From contig JAKPDL010000002.1 of NCBI GenBank assembly GCA_029552825.1, positions 22,559 through 86,558 of the forward strand: a DNA stretch of 64,000 bases, given 5' to 3'. A program made the translations under genes and the position numbers. The notes below the pieces were generated by a model. That model was not told the origin of the DNA. It was given only the letters and a program-made list of their open reading frames with translations, and ran no database searches. The stretch is from Bacteroidota bacterium (lineage in GTDB: Bacteria; Bacteroidota; Bacteroidia; Bacteroidales; VadinHA17). Below, in pieces: positions 44,129 to 54,093 of this stretch. Every line of letters starts with the position of its first letter. Within the stretch, counting starts at the first letter, position 1.

Positions 44129-44449
44129 AGTGGGGTAAAGGTATTAAGATTTTTTATTTGTAATTAATTTCATACATCCCCGGGTAACAGACCTCCTTTA
44201 CAGTTTCGAGCTTTGCAAATGTCTTTCTTTCCCCCATCCCACTATTTCTCAGGTGGGAAAAAGCGGAGAGTCTTGCCGGGAAAAACAAAAAAATGTAAAA
44301 ACTCAGTGTCGGATTATCAACAATCTGGTTGTTAATATCGTGTTGATAACCGCGTGTAAAATGTTTACAATTACAACCCCTGCAGTCCGCAGCAATGGTT
44401 CTTAAATAGTAAATTTGGAACGCTAAAGAATAAAGGAAAAAACAGGAAA
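44129..44449. other. Intergenic region before parAB with DnaA-box-like sites and palindromes
   Basis: This 321-bp gene-free stretch holds TTATCAACA at 44314-44322 and its inverted twin TGTTGATAA at 44341-44349, each one base from the DnaA box TTATNCACA, with a degenerate repeat GGTTGTTAATA between. A perfect inverted repeat TGTAAA-ATG-TTTACA follows at 44355-44369. A TCCCAC/GTGGGA hairpin lies near 44240-44261. It could be part of an origin or an operator for parAB. Confidence 0.4.
44410..44417 (+). promoter_or_regulatory. Candidate -7 element of parA
   Basis: TAAATTTG matches TAnnTTTG, 32 bp before the parA ATG. Confidence 0.5.
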
Positions 44450-45241
44450 ATGGGAAGGATTATTGCTCTGGCAAATCAGAAAGGCGGAGTGGGCAAGACT
44501 ACCACTGCAATTAATCTGGCAGCAAGTCTGGCTGCACTTGAAAAAAAAGTTCTTGTTGTTGACAATGATCCACAGGCTAATGCTACATCGGGGATAGGTG
44601 TTGATGTCAAGAAGATAACTGTTACAATTTATGATTGTCTCATCGACGGCAAAGATCCAAGGGAAGCTTTTATGCCGTGCGGTATCGATAATCTGATGGT
44701 TATACCCTCAAATATAGACCTTGTGGGCGCAGAGATAGAGATGCTTGAGATGCCCGGCAGGGAAAAGGTGCTTAAAAAGGTGCTGGAAGGGATAAGGAAT
44801 GAGTTCGATTACATACTTATTGACTGTTCGCCGTCTCTGGGTCTTCTGACCGTAAATGCACTCACAGCAGCTGATTCAGTAATAATTCCAGTTCAGTGTG
44901 AATACTTTGCACTGGAAGGGCTCGGGAAACTTTTGAATACTATTAAAATTATTCAGTCGAACCTGAATCCCTCACTCGAAATTGAAGGATTTCTGCTGAC
45001 GATGTATGATTCAAGGTTGCGTCTTTCAAACCAGGTTGTTGAAGAAGTAAACAAACATTTTCAGCAGATGGTTTTCAAAACTATTATTCAGCGCAATGTG
45101 AAGCTCTCGGAAGCACCTAGTTTCGGGCAGCCGGCTATTCTGTATGATGCAGAGTCGAGAGGCACTGTGAATTACCTCAACCTGGCGCAGGAACTTATTG
45201 ATAAGCACAAAGATACAGTAAAACAGATGCAGGCTAACTGA
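44450..45241 (+). CDS. parA: Chromosome partitioning ATPase ParA (Soj)
   Basis: 263 residues. Deviant Walker [19 protein letters not shown] at about 10-27, Walker A' / [16 protein letters not shown] near 37-51 and [15 protein letters not shown] near 121-135. No N-terminal HTH, so it is the chromosomal Soj type. Drives ParB-parS complexes along the nucleoid. parB follows after 12 bp. Confidence 0.96.
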   Translation: MGRIIALANQKGGVGKTTTAINLAASLAALEKKVLVVDNDPQANATSGIGVDVKKITVTIYDCLIDGKDPREAFMPCGIDNLMVIPSNIDLVGAEIEMLEMPGREKVLKKVLEGIRNEFDYILIDCSPSLGLLTVNALTAADSVIIPVQCEYFALEGLGKLLNTIKIIQSNLNPSLEIEGFLLTMYDSRLRLSNQVVEEVNKHFQQMVFKTIIQRNVKLSEAPSFGQPAILYDAESRGTVNYLNLAQELIDKHKDTVKQMQAN

Positions 45242-45253
45242 TTACCCGATAAT

Positions 45254-46135
45254 ATGACAAAGAAGAATGCATTAGGCAGAGGACTGGGAGCACTTATTGA
45301 AGGTATCGACAAAGAGACACTTGAGAAAAAGGTGGAACCAAATCTTCAGATACCTGTTGATCTGATTGACAGCAATCCTTTTCAGCCCCGTACAAGGTTC
45401 GACGAGGAGGCGCTCGGGGAGCTTGCCGCTTCAATCAGGCAACTGGGTATTGTACAACCACTTACGGTAAGAGAAACCGGAACGGGAAGATACCAGCTCA
45501 TCGCCGGGGAAAGAAGACTCAGAGCAGCCCGTATGGCAGGCCTGACGCATGTTCCTGCATTTGTCAGGACTGCCGACGACCAGGCAATGCTTGAACTTGC
45601 CCTTGTTGAAAATATACAGCGCGAAGACCTGGATGCCATTGATATTGCAATCAGCTATTCAAGACTGGTGGAAGAATGCAAACTGACCCAGGAACAGCTC
45701 AGTGAAAGAGTCGGCAAACAACGGTCGACAGTTGCCAACTACCTGAGGTTGCTTAAACTGCCTCCCGAAATACAGCTTGGAATAAAGAACAAACAGATAA
45801 CGATGGGCCATGCCCGTACCCTGATCAATATTGAAGATCCTAAAAAACAGATAAAAGTCTACTATAAGATTATCGACGAAGACCTTTCAGTAAGAGCAAC
45901 GGAAGAGCTGGTAAGAACTCTGCAGTCGGAAGACCTAAAAGACCCTGTTAAAGCACAGAAGAAAAAGAAACTTAACGAAGATTTTGCGCAGCTTTCAGCA
46001 CATCTCGAACGAATATTTTCATCAAAGGTCGTCTTCAGGATTAATGAAAAAGGAAAGGGTAAAATTGTTATCCAGTTCAATTCTCCTGAAGAGATGGAAC
46101 GTATTTTAGGCCTTTTTGACCGTCTCAACTCCTGA
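45254..46135 (+). CDS. parB: Chromosome partitioning protein ParB (Spo0J)
   Basis: 293 residues. Typical start with ALGRGLGALI, CTP-binding N-domain with NPFQPRTRFDEEALGELAAS and GERRLRAARMAG near 84-95, HTH with LTQEQLSERVGKQRSTVANYLRL near 156-178 (given in outline) and a C-terminal dimer domain. Loads at parS as a CTP-dependent clamp. I did not find a consensus parS in the part I scanned by eye. Confidence 0.95.
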   Translation: MTKKNALGRGLGALIEGIDKETLEKKVEPNLQIPVDLIDSNPFQPRTRFDEEALGELAASIRQLGIVQPLTVRETGTGRYQLIAGERRLRAARMAGLTHVPAFVRTADDQAMLELALVENIQREDLDAIDIAISYSRLVEECKLTQEQLSERVGKQRSTVANYLRLLKLPPEIQLGIKNKQITMGHARTLINIEDPKKQIKVYYKIIDEDLSVRATEELVRTLQSEDLKDPVKAQKKKKLNEDFAQLSAHLERIFSSKVVFRINEKGKGKIVIQFNSPEEMERILGLFDRLNS

Positions 46136-46142
46136 AAATAAT

Positions 46143-46150
46143 TATATTTG
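46143..46150 (+). promoter_or_regulatory. Candidate -7 element of the DUF5683-transglycosylase pair
   Basis: TATATTTG matches TAnnTTTG just after parB. It supports the TTG start at 46200 over one at 46116. Confidence 0.5.
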
Positions 46151-46199
46151 CCGCTGCGTTATATTTTCCGGAAAAAATCCGGAAAGTAAAATCTATATA

Positions 46200-46838
46200 T
46201 TGAAAGGGATCATCAATAGATTATTATTGTGTGTTTTGCTCTTTGCAGTTCTTGTTTCAGAACAGGCTGCAGCGCAGGATTCCGTACAGGTTATAACTGG
46301 CAAAAGAAGAAAATTCATTCCCGACCCAACAAAAGCCACCATGCTAGCAGCAGCTTTTCCCGGACTGGGACAGATTTATAACAGGAAGTACTGGAAGGTG
46401 CCTTTTGTTTATGCAGGTTTTGGCGGGGTTGGATATGCAGTATATTACAATACAAAATGGTATAATACTTATATAAAAGCATATCAGGATTTTACAGACG
46501 AGATCCCGGAAACTGACAGTTATATTAAGTTAATCCGTAATATAAAACCCGAAGAATATGATCCCGTTCTTCATCCTTCAACCTATAACCTCTCAACTGC
46601 ATCATGGATAAAGGACCAGATGATGAGACAAATCGATTATTTCAAAAAATACAGGGATCTTTCGTATATTGGCATCGCAGCATGGTATCTATTTACTATT
46701 CTTGATGCCAGCGTCGATGCCAGCCTGTTCGACTATGATATAAGCGAAAGCCTTGCATTGAAGATTGAGCCGGTTAAGATACCTTTATATAACTTTGTGG
46801 GAGCCGGCATAAATGTTAAATTATTAGTAACATTTTGA
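46200..46838 (+). CDS. DUF5683 exported protein
   Basis: 212 residues from TTG 46200, which gives a clean signal peptide (KGIINRLLLCVLLFAVLVSE, then QAAAQ). A start at 46116 would overlap parB and precede the predicted promoter. The mature part begins RKFIPDPTKATMLAAAFPGLGQIYNRKYWKVPF (quoted in outline), the hallmark of DUF5683, with hydrophobic stretches near 57-80 and 170-190. It is a Bacteroidota envelope protein of unknown function that often sits between parB and a lytic transglycosylase. Its end overlaps the next gene region. Confidence 0.8.
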   Translation: MKGIINRLLLCVLLFAVLVSEQAAAQDSVQVITGKRRKFIPDPTKATMLAAAFPGLGQIYNRKYWKVPFVYAGFGGVGYAVYYNTKWYNTYIKAYQDFTDEIPETDSYIKLIRNIKPEEYDPVLHPSTYNLSTASWIKDQMMRQIDYFKKYRDLSYIGIAAWYLFTILDASVDASLFDYDISESLALKIEPVKIPLYNFVGAGINVKLLVTF

Positions 46839-46840
46839 TT

Positions 46841-48388
46841 ATGAGTAAATTAATAAGTATTATTGCAATATTGTTTTTTCCGGTGTCAGTTTTTGCACAG
46901 CAGATTAATGACACAATAATAATAAAATCCGACACTGCAGATACAGAACGTGTTGCACGGGATCTCGATAGCCTTTTACATACATGGTATGTGCAGACGG
47001 CTTTTATGAATTTACCCGCTGACACTATGGAAGAAGTTATACCGGAATTTCCCGATTCAGTTTATAGTGAACGCCTTTCAAAAATCAGCACCCTGGTTAA
47101 TCTTCCGTATAACAACATAATCCGGAACCATATTCATGTTTACACCGACAGGAAAAGGGAAGTTTTGAGAGCTGTTCTGGGACTTGCTGACTATTATTTT
47201 CCGATGATTGAAGATATTTTTGAATCGTACGGCCTGCCGGTTGAACTTAAGTATATGGCAGTTATAGAGTCGGCACTTAATCCAAACGCCGTATCAAGAG
47301 CAGGAGCGACAGGTTTATGGCAGTTTCTGGCAAGCACAGGGCGGATGTACGGATTAACAATAAACTCTCTGGTGGATGAACGCAGGGATCCTGTAAAGGC
47401 TACTCATGCAGCGGCCCGCTACCTGAAAGATATGTACAACATTTTCGGCGACTGGGTACTTGTTATTGCAGCATACAACTGCGGGCCAGGTAATGTGAAC
47501 AAAGCCATAGCACGTTCCGGAAACAGAAAGGACTACTGGGAAATATATTACAGGTTGCCAAGGGAAACACGCGGTTACATTCCTCAATTCGTAGCTGCAA
47601 CATATGCTATTAATTATTATAAAGAACATAATATCAGCCCTCTTCCTGTGAAAATCCCGATGGCAACCGATACAATAATGGTGCACAAAGATATTCATCT
47701 GAATCAGATCTCTGAAGTTATGGGAATAAGCCTGGATGAGTTGCGTTATATGAATCCACAATACAGGACAGGCCTTATCCCTGGTAATACAAAACCGCAA
47801 CCCCTGAGGCTTCCTCTTTCGGCACTGAGCGGTTTCATTCAGATGCAGGATTCAATAATCCATTATAAGTCTGATGTTTATCTGAACAGGGCTACCGCAA
47901 AGGTTTATCCGGTCAGATCATATTATGCGCCAAAAAGCATCGCAGGCAAAACAAAATTATATTATACGGTGAAAGAAGGTGATAACCTTGGATATATAGC
48001 GGAATGGTACAGAGTAAGGCTTTCTGACCTGAGGTACTGGAATGATCTGTATACCAATACCATCAGAGTTGGACAGAAGATTGCTGTGTTTGTTGACCCT
48101 TCGAAAGTTGAGTTTTTCTCAAGGATTAACGATATGACCTTTGCTGAAAAACAGGCTCTGAGAGGAACGCCTGTTCCGGTTAATCAAACATCTGCATTGC
48201 CTGCGTCAGGAAGCGAAATAACCGATGGTGAATATTTTATCTATACTGTACGGCGGGGAGATACAATATGGGATATAGTAAAACAATTTGAGGGAGTGAC
48301 TGTTACAGAAGTTCTCAAGGCTAACGACATCAGTAATCCTTCAAAAATACAGGCAGGACAAAAACTGAAAATACCTAAGAAAACCTGA
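46841..48388 (+). CDS. MltD-like lytic transglycosylase with two LysM domains
   Basis: 515 residues from ATG 46841. Signal peptide about 1-20. SLT domain near 105-250 with catalytic Glu in VIESALNPNAVSRAGATGLW (about residue 145) and AYNCGPGNVNKAI. Two LysM modules: YYTVKEGDNLGYIAEWYRV near 370 and YTVRRGDTIWDIVKQF near 470. Cleaves peptidoglycan glycan strands in the periplasm. An in-frame TTG at 46835 is possible but the ATG fits better. Confidence 0.93.
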   Translation: MSKLISIIAILFFPVSVFAQQINDTIIIKSDTADTERVARDLDSLLHTWYVQTAFMNLPADTMEEVIPEFPDSVYSERLSKISTLVNLPYNNIIRNHIHVYTDRKREVLRAVLGLADYYFPMIEDIFESYGLPVELKYMAVIESALNPNAVSRAGATGLWQFLASTGRMYGLTINSLVDERRDPVKATHAAARYLKDMYNIFGDWVLVIAAYNCGPGNVNKAIARSGNRKDYWEIYYRLPRETRGYIPQFVAATYAINYYKEHNISPLPVKIPMATDTIMVHKDIHLNQISEVMGISLDELRYMNPQYRTGLIPGNTKPQPLRLPLSALSGFIQMQDSIIHYKSDVYLNRATAKVYPVRSYYAPKSIAGKTKLYYTVKEGDNLGYIAEWYRVRLSDLRYWNDLYTNTIRVGQKIAVFVDPSKVEFFSRINDMTFAEKQALRGTPVPVNQTSALPASGSEITDGEYFIYTVRRGDTIWDIVKQFEGVTVTEVLKANDISNPSKIQAGQKLKIPKKT

Positions 48389-48405
48389 ATGGTTTAAAAA
48401 ACCAT
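48389..48405 (+). terminator. Weak hairpin after the transglycosylase gene
   Basis: ATGGTTT (48389-48395) and AAACCAT (48399-48405) form a short AT-rich stem between convergent genes. No clear T-run follows. Confidence 0.3.
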
Positions 48406-48457
48406 CTTCTCGAAGTTCTTAAAAAACTGATTGGCTGTTATTAAAATTGAGATATTG

Positions 48458-49633
48458 TTAAAGTTTTAGTCCCGAAACCGGATGCGCGTAGGCGATAACA
48501 TCTTTCCCTGTAATCCTGTCTTTGCATAGAATAATCAGTCGTTCAAGCACATTCCGGAACTCTCTTACATTTCCTCTCCATTGTATTTTCTGAAGTTCTT
48601 TTATGGCATCATCGGTAATAATCTTCTTACTCATGCCATACTCGTTGCAGATAAGGGTATTGAAATGTTCTGCAAGCATCGGTATATCTTCCAGGCGCTC
48701 ATTAAGGGTAGGCACATGGATTAGTATTACACTGAGTCGGTGGTAAAGGTCCTCCCTGAAAGTGTTTTGTTCAATTTCTTTCAGCAGGTTTTTATTTGTT
48801 GCGGCAATTACCCTTACATTAACATGTATGTCTTTGTCGGAGCCCACTCTGGTGATCTTGTTTTCCTGCAGGGCCCTGAGCACTTTTGATTGTGCCGACA
48901 GGCTCATATCGCCTATTTCATCGAGGAATAGTGTACCTCCGTTTGCCTGTTCAAATTTCCCTATCCGTTGTCTTATAGCCGAGGTAAAAGAGCCCTTCTC
49001 ATGACCAAATAGTTCACTCTCAATAAGTTCGGAAGGTATTGCTGCGCAGTTAACTTCAACGAACGGCCCTTTTGCCCTGTTGCTTTTTTCATGAATCTGG
49101 TGGGCAACCAGCTCTTTGCCGGTACCGCTTGCACCGGTAATGAGCACTCTGGCTTCAGTGGGAGCAACCCTGTCAATCATTTCCTTAACCTGAAGTATGG
49201 CAGGCGATTGACCAACAATTTCGTACATCTTGCTCACCTTGTTCTTCAAAACCTTTGTCTGGGTTACCAGCCTCGATTTGTCGGTTGCATTTCGTATAGT
49301 GATGAGCAGACGGTTCAGGTCGAGTGGTTTCTCAAGAAAATCGTATGCCCCTTTTTTAATCGATTCAACGGCAGTGTCGATGTTTCCATGGCCCGATATC
49401 ATTATAACCGGTGTGTCGGGCGAAATTTCAAGTATCTTTTCCAGTACTTCAATGCCGTCCATTTTTGCCATTTTGATATCGCACAGAACGATATCGTAGG
49501 CATTATTTGAAAAAAGCTCTATGCCCGACGGTCCATCTTCTGCCAGGTCAACCTCGTGATTCTCGTATTCCAGAACTTCCTTCAGCGTGTTCCGGATAGA
49601 CTTTTCATCATCGATAACTAGAATTCTGGGCAT
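48458..49633 (-). CDS. NtrC-family response regulator lacking the HTH domain
   Basis: 391 residues. Receiver domain 1-120 with the phospho-acceptor Asp in YDIVLCDIKM near 52; AAA+ sigma-54 interaction domain about 140-375 with Walker A GASGTGKE near 167-174 and Walker B GGTLFLDEIGDM. The sigma-54-contacting loop GAFTGA reads GSFTSA, and the protein stops soon after the AAA+ C-helix (WRGNVREFRNVLERL), without the usual 60-80-residue Fis-type HTH. DNA binding and sigma-54 activation are therefore doubtful. No histidine kinase gene is adjacent. Confidence 0.88.
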   Translation of the reverse strand: MPRILVIDDEKSIRNTLKEVLEYENHEVDLAEDGPSGIELFSNNAYDIVLCDIKMAKMDGIEVLEKILEISPDTPVIMISGHGNIDTAVESIKKGAYDFLEKPLDLNRLLITIRNATDKSRLVTQTKVLKNKVSKMYEIVGQSPAILQVKEMIDRVAPTEARVLITGASGTGKELVAHQIHEKSNRAKGPFVEVNCAAIPSELIESELFGHEKGSFTSAIRQRIGKFEQANGGTLFLDEIGDMSLSAQSKVLRALQENKITRVGSDKDIHVNVRVIAATNKNLLKEIEQNTFREDLYHRLSVILIHVPTLNERLEDIPMLAEHFNTLICNEYGMSKKIITDDAIKELQKIQWRGNVREFRNVLERLIILCKDRITGKDVIAYAHPVSGLKL

Positions 49634-49662
49634 CTGGCTTCAATGCTTGTTTTAATGAGAAA

Positions 49663-51027
49663 TTATCCTTTGTAAGTCAGCCATTTCCATATCTCTTTCC
49701 AGGAAGATTTTTTACCGTACATAAGAATACCGGTACGGTAAATCTTTGCTGACATCCATACAAAGATAATAAAAGTGACTGCCATAAGGAACATTGAAAG
49801 GGCAATTTCCCACAGGGGAACACCAAAAGGTATTCTTGCCATCATAACTATCGGAGAGGTGAAAGGTATAATTGAAAACCAGAACGCCATTGAGCTTTCA
49901 GGGTTCTGCATTGTACTCATGGCGACAAACAGACCGAGTATCACAGGCAGTGTTATAGGAAGCATGAACTGCTGCGTCTCTGTCTCATTATCAACTGCAG
50001 AACCCACCGCTGCAAAAACCGAAGCATACAGAAGATAACCTGTAATGAAATAGTAAATAAAGCAGAATATTATTAGCCCCCATGGCTGGTTGAGTGCCGA
50101 ATTGAATATTTTAATAAACTCAGATGCCTGTACTGGTTCTGTAGTAGTGACTGTTGTGGTTTGCATTGCTGCGGCAGCATTTTGCGACATGATGTCCTGC
50201 GGTATGCTTTGAACCGCTTCCGTAATTTTTTGTTCGGGTATCAATGCCGATTTTACCGCAGTTATTATTGCAAAAGTTAGAATTATCCATATCAGGAACT
50301 GTGTAAGGCCTACAAGCGCCAGGCCAATAATTTTACCCATCATTAGCTGTATGGGTTTCACTGATGAAATAATAACCTCAACCACCCTGCTGGTTTTTTC
50401 TTCAATTACACCCCGCATTACCTGGGCACCAAAAACAAATACAAGGAAATACATAACAAAACTGGTAATATATGCCAGTACCATTGCAACTCCGGTACTC
50501 GTTTCTTTAACATTCCCGCTTTCATCAATCTTTATCGTCTGAACCGATACTCTGGTTCTGACATTTTTCATAATCTCATCGAGATTTTCAATTTTATATG
50601 AGAGCAGTTTCTGGCGTTCAATCTCTTTTTCAAGGGAATTTTCGATATGCTCGAGCAGCAGAATAGGAGGTTGTTTTCTTGAGATAAGCTGTACTGCTTC
50701 TGGTACATGAATTACTTCAGGTGAGATATAGAGTATACCGTAATATCCTGCCTGTTCAAAATTGTTTTTGATCTCTTCCAGTTTGACGTTTCCAAGGTAT
50801 ACAAACTCGGTATTCTTGATATTGGGAATTGCATTCTTGAACAGGTCTGTCCCGTCTTCTACTACTGCTATTTTTTTCATTTCGGTGTCCTGGTTCATCA
50901 TAATAAGCGACGGGACAACAATGAAAAGTGCCAGCAATACAGGAGCCAGTATGGTCATGATAATGAACGACTTCTTTCTGACCCTTGTAATATATTCACG
51001 CTCAATGATAACTGATATTTTGCTCAT
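49663..51027 (-). CDS. ABC-2 type transporter permease (NatB-like)
   Basis: 454 residues. One N-terminal helix (about 21-42), a long external domain (about 45-170) and a block of five to six helices from 180 onwards. It matches the ABC-2 permeases such as NatB, with the export substrate unknown (NatAB moves Na+). It follows the ATPase gene by 18 bp on the same strand. Confidence 0.9.
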   Translation of the reverse strand: MSKISVIIEREYITRVRKKSFIIMTILAPVLLALFIVVPSLIMMNQDTEMKKIAVVEDGTDLFKNAIPNIKNTEFVYLGNVKLEEIKNNFEQAGYYGILYISPEVIHVPEAVQLISRKQPPILLLEHIENSLEKEIERQKLLSYKIENLDEIMKNVRTRVSVQTIKIDESGNVKETSTGVAMVLAYITSFVMYFLVFVFGAQVMRGVIEEKTSRVVEVIISSVKPIQLMMGKIIGLALVGLTQFLIWIILTFAIITAVKSALIPEQKITEAVQSIPQDIMSQNAAAAMQTTTVTTTEPVQASEFIKIFNSALNQPWGLIIFCFIYYFITGYLLYASVFAAVGSAVDNETETQQFMLPITLPVILGLFVAMSTMQNPESSMAFWFSIIPFTSPIVMMARIPFGVPLWEIALSMFLMAVTFIIFVWMSAKIYRTGILMYGKKSSWKEIWKWLTYKG

Positions 51028-51045
51028 AACTTTTTTTATCTGTGG

Positions 51046-51969
51046 TTAGTTGACAGGCATTCCGTTTTTGGATTTTACTACTCTTATAAAAATATCATTC
51101 ATAGAGGGCAGAGCCGGGTTGAAGGCAATTATATTACCTGATTTCATAAGTTCGGAAAGGATCTCATTTGTTGAGATGTCTTTCAGGCATTTAATTTTTA
51201 CAGTGGTCTTATTGTCTTCATTATCGGTATGCAATATTTGAAAATTACCATTTTCAGGCACTCTGATATTACCCTCGAAGGTTACTGAGTATTCATTACC
51301 TGCCCATGCCCGGCGTATTTCATCCACCTTTCCTTCCAGCATTGACATTCCATGGTCGATAAGAGTTATATTGTCGCAAAGTTCTTCAACCGATGCCATA
51401 TCGTGTGTGGAGAGAAGTATTGTTGCACCCCGATCCCTGAGAAAGAGAATTTCATTCTTGATGATACTGGCATTTACCGGGTCGAAGCCTGTAAAAGGTT
51501 CATCGAGGATGATAAGTTTTGGCTCGTGAAGTACGGTTGTGACAAATTGAACTTTCTGTGCCATTCCTTTCGAAAGTTCTTCAACCTTTTTATTCCACCA
51601 GTCGGTCATTTCGAGTTTTTTGAACCAGTACCGGAGTCTTTTCATAGCTTCTGCTTTCGAAATGCCTTTGAGTCTTGCGAAGTAAAGTGCCTGTTCACCC
51701 ACTTTCATTTTTTTGTAAAGCCCCCTCTCTTCAGGGAGGTATCCGATTTCATAAATATCGTCCTGCCTCAGTTTCCTTCCTTCAAGCAGGAGCTCGCCCG
51801 AATCAGGCCCGGTTATCTGGTTAATGATGCGGATAAGAGTCGTTTTTCCGGCACCGTTCGGACCCAGCAGGCCATAAATGGATTGCTTCGGGACCGAGAT
51901 GCTCAGATTGTTCAGTGCCAATGTACTCCCGTATTGCTTTGATACATTTCTTGCTTCGAAAATTATCAT
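51046..51969 (-). CDS. ABC transporter ATP-binding protein (NatA-like)
   Basis: 307 residues. Walker A GPNGAGKTT near 38-46, signature LSKGMAQKVQFV near 133-144 (LSGGQ variant), Walker B LIILDEPFTGFDPVN near 152-166 and the switch histidine in STHDM. The C-terminal 80 residues form the DUF4162-like domain common in ABC-2 exporters. Forms an exporter with the downstream permease. The 179-bp gap to dnaJ holds only an imperfect TTCCGGT/ACCGGAA hairpin (52113-52136). Confidence 0.94.
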   Translation of the reverse strand: MIIFEARNVSKQYGSTLALNNLSISVPKQSIYGLLGPNGAGKTTLIRIINQITGPDSGELLLEGRKLRQDDIYEIGYLPEERGLYKKMKVGEQALYFARLKGISKAEAMKRLRYWFKKLEMTDWWNKKVEELSKGMAQKVQFVTTVLHEPKLIILDEPFTGFDPVNASIIKNEILFLRDRGATILLSTHDMASVEELCDNITLIDHGMSMLEGKVDEIRRAWAGNEYSVTFEGNIRVPENGNFQILHTDNEDNKTTVKIKCLKDISTNEILSELMKSGNIIAFNPALPSMNDIFIRVVKSKNGMPVN

Positions 51970-52148
51970 AGATCCTAAAAATTTGTTTTAAAAGGGAGGT
52001 TAAATATAGTTAAATATGAAAAACAAAACTTTTCCTTTGTTTTAAATAGTCTCCGGTTTTCTGAATTGATTTAAACAGTTTTGCCGTGATACATTAATGA
52101 CTTCAGAAGTTGTTCCGGTGCTGCATCTTACCGGAAAATTTTACGGGG

Positions 52149-53294
52149 TTATTTATTGAAATAACTTCTCATTCTTTCGAAGAATCCCTTATCGTCTTTG
52201 TCGGGGCGTGGGGTGAAAGCGCCTGATTCTTTGAGTTTTTCGACAATTTTCATGTCTTCCCTGCTGAGGTTTTTGGGTATCCAGACGTTGACATTCACAA
52301 GCAGGTCTCCTCGTCCGTATCCGTTTACATCGGGCAGACCTTTGCCACGCAGGCGGAGTATTTTCCCTGGCTGGGTTCCGGGTTCTATTTTTATTTTTAC
52401 CTGACCGTCAATTGTTGGTATTTCGGCATAGCAGCCGGTTATAGCATCGGGGATGCTTATGAAAAGGTTGTATATCAAGTCGTTACCTTCCCTTATCAGT
52501 TCAGGGTGGGGTTCTTCCTCGATAAGTACATAGAGGTCGCCCGGTATTCCGCCTCTGCGGGCTGCATTGCCCTTGCCGCTGAGGGTAAGCTGCATACCTT
52601 TGGATACTCCTGCTGGAATATTTATGCTAATGATTTCTTCTTTTTCGACAACGCCTTCTCCGTAACAGGAGGAGCATTTTCTGGTTATTATTTTGCCTTC
52701 ACCGCCGCATGAAGGGCAGGTGGAGGTTGTCTGCATCTGGCCAAGGAATGTGCTGGTTATTCTTGTTACGTGTCCGGTACCCCTGCATGTCGGGCAGTCG
52801 GAATAGCTTCTTGAGTCGGCAGCACCGGTACCATCACAGGCAGGGCAGGTGACATATTTTCTTACTTTTATCTTTTTTTCGGCGCCGTAGGCTATTTCGT
52901 TAAGGTCGAGTTTTACCTTCACCCTGAGGTTGGTCCCTTTATTAACGCGTCTCGACCTCCTGCTGCTGGTTCCGAAACCGCTAAAGCCAAAAGCATCTTC
53001 AAAGATGTCACCAAAGGATGCAAAAATATCTTCAATAGTCATCCCTCCGCTGAAGCCGCTACCCGGAGCACCCAGACCGGCATGGCCGTACTGGTCGTAA
53101 ATCCTTCTTTTCTCATCATCCGACAATACCTCATAGGCTTCTGCAGCCTCTTTAAATTTTTCCTCTGCCTCTTTATTGCCCGGGTTACGGTCGGGATGAT
53201 ACTTCAGCGCAAGCTTCCTGTAGGCCTTTTTTATTTCCTCTTTGGAAGCATTTCGCGGAACACCAAGTATTTCGTAGTAATCTTTTTTTGTCAT
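52149..53294 (-). CDS. dnaJ: Chaperone protein DnaJ
   Basis: 381 residues. J domain with HPD in YHPDRNPGN near 33, G/F-rich region near 75-115, four zinc repeats ([32 protein letters not shown]) near 150-215 and the C-terminal substrate-binding domains. Co-chaperone of DnaK (not in this window). Twelve bp after grpE, so the pair is one transcript. Confidence 0.97.
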   Translation of the reverse strand: MTKKDYYEILGVPRNASKEEIKKAYRKLALKYHPDRNPGNKEAEEKFKEAAEAYEVLSDDEKRRIYDQYGHAGLGAPGSGFSGGMTIEDIFASFGDIFEDAFGFSGFGTSSRRSRRVNKGTNLRVKVKLDLNEIAYGAEKKIKVRKYVTCPACDGTGAADSRSYSDCPTCRGTGHVTRITSTFLGQMQTTSTCPSCGGEGKIITRKCSSCYGEGVVEKEEIISINIPAGVSKGMQLTLSGKGNAARRGGIPGDLYVLIEEEPHPELIREGNDLIYNLFISIPDAITGCYAEIPTIDGQVKIKIEPGTQPGKILRLRGKGLPDVNGYGRGDLLVNVNVWIPKNLSREDMKIVEKLKESGAFTPRPDKDDKGFFERMRSYFNK

Positions 53295-53306
53295 CCTTAC
53301 CTGATA

Positions 53307-53972
53307 CTATTCACCCACAACAACTTTTGAGAACCTTATTACTTTATCGTTAAGATAATAGCCTTTTTGAAGAACTTCAATGACTTTCCCTTTCAGCGAT
53401 TCATCCTCAACTGCTACTTTGTTTACTGCCTCATGAAGGTCGACGTTGAATTCACAGTTGAGGGCTTCAATTTCTCTGAGCCCCTGCTGCTTGAGAAATT
53501 CAATAAATTTGTTATATATGAGTTCAATACCCTCTTTAATATTACTGCTGTCGGCTGAATTTTCCAGAGCTTTTAATGCTCTTTCGAAGTCGTCAACAAT
53601 CGGCAAAAGTCCCTTAAGGATGTTTTCTCCCGCACTTTTTGTCAGGTCTATTTTTTCCTTAAGGGTTCTCTTGCGGTAATTGTCGAACTCTGCCATCAGC
53701 CGTATGTAATCATCTTTCCATTTTGCAACCTCATCGAGAAGCTCTGCCTCCCTTGATATTGATTCCTCAACTTGTACAGGTTCTCCTTCCTGTTTTTCAG
53801 GCATGGCAGCAGATTCAGCCACAGGTTGTTCAACAGTGGTCTCAACCGCTTCTTCAGCAGGTTGTTCATTCATTTCAATTTTTTCTTCTTCAGTATTATT
53901 GGCGTTCTTTGTTGTTTTTTCTTTGAGTTCTTCAGTCTCCTTTTTCCCTTCAGTATGCTTTCTCTTTGTCAT
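53307..53972 (-). CDS. grpE: Nucleotide exchange factor GrpE
   Basis: 221 residues. The first 75 residues are a low-complexity, glutamate/alanine-rich extension, longer than in E. coli. The GrpE core follows: a coiled-coil with EVAKWKDDYIRLMAEFDNYR near 85-104 (outlined) and the beta-wing ending in YYLNDKVIRFSKVVV near 205-219. It releases ADP from DnaK. First gene of grpE-dnaJ; no TAnnTTTG or CIRCE element found in the 121 bp upstream. Confidence 0.95.
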   Translation of the reverse strand: MTKRKHTEGKKETEELKEKTTKNANNTEEEKIEMNEQPAEEAVETTVEQPVAESAAMPEKQEGEPVQVEESISREAELLDEVAKWKDDYIRLMAEFDNYRKRTLKEKIDLTKSAGENILKGLLPIVDDFERALKALENSADSSNIKEGIELIYNKFIEFLKQQGLREIEALNCEFNVDLHEAVNKVAVEDESLKGKVIEVLQKGYYLNDKVIRFSKVVVGE

Positions 53973-54093
53973 TTCTCAAAGGTTTAAAAATATGTTGGGT
54001 TTTTAATAAACGTATTTCATCAAATTACCTGCCAATTGCAAATTATTGCCAATTTGACAGTAAAGAAAGTTGATAAAGATAAAATTATTTTTT

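Noticed and set aside
52113..52136. Terminator between the ABC transporter and dnaJ
   Set aside because: The TTCCGGT/ACCGGAA stem lacks a T-run in the minus-strand direction, so support is too weak.
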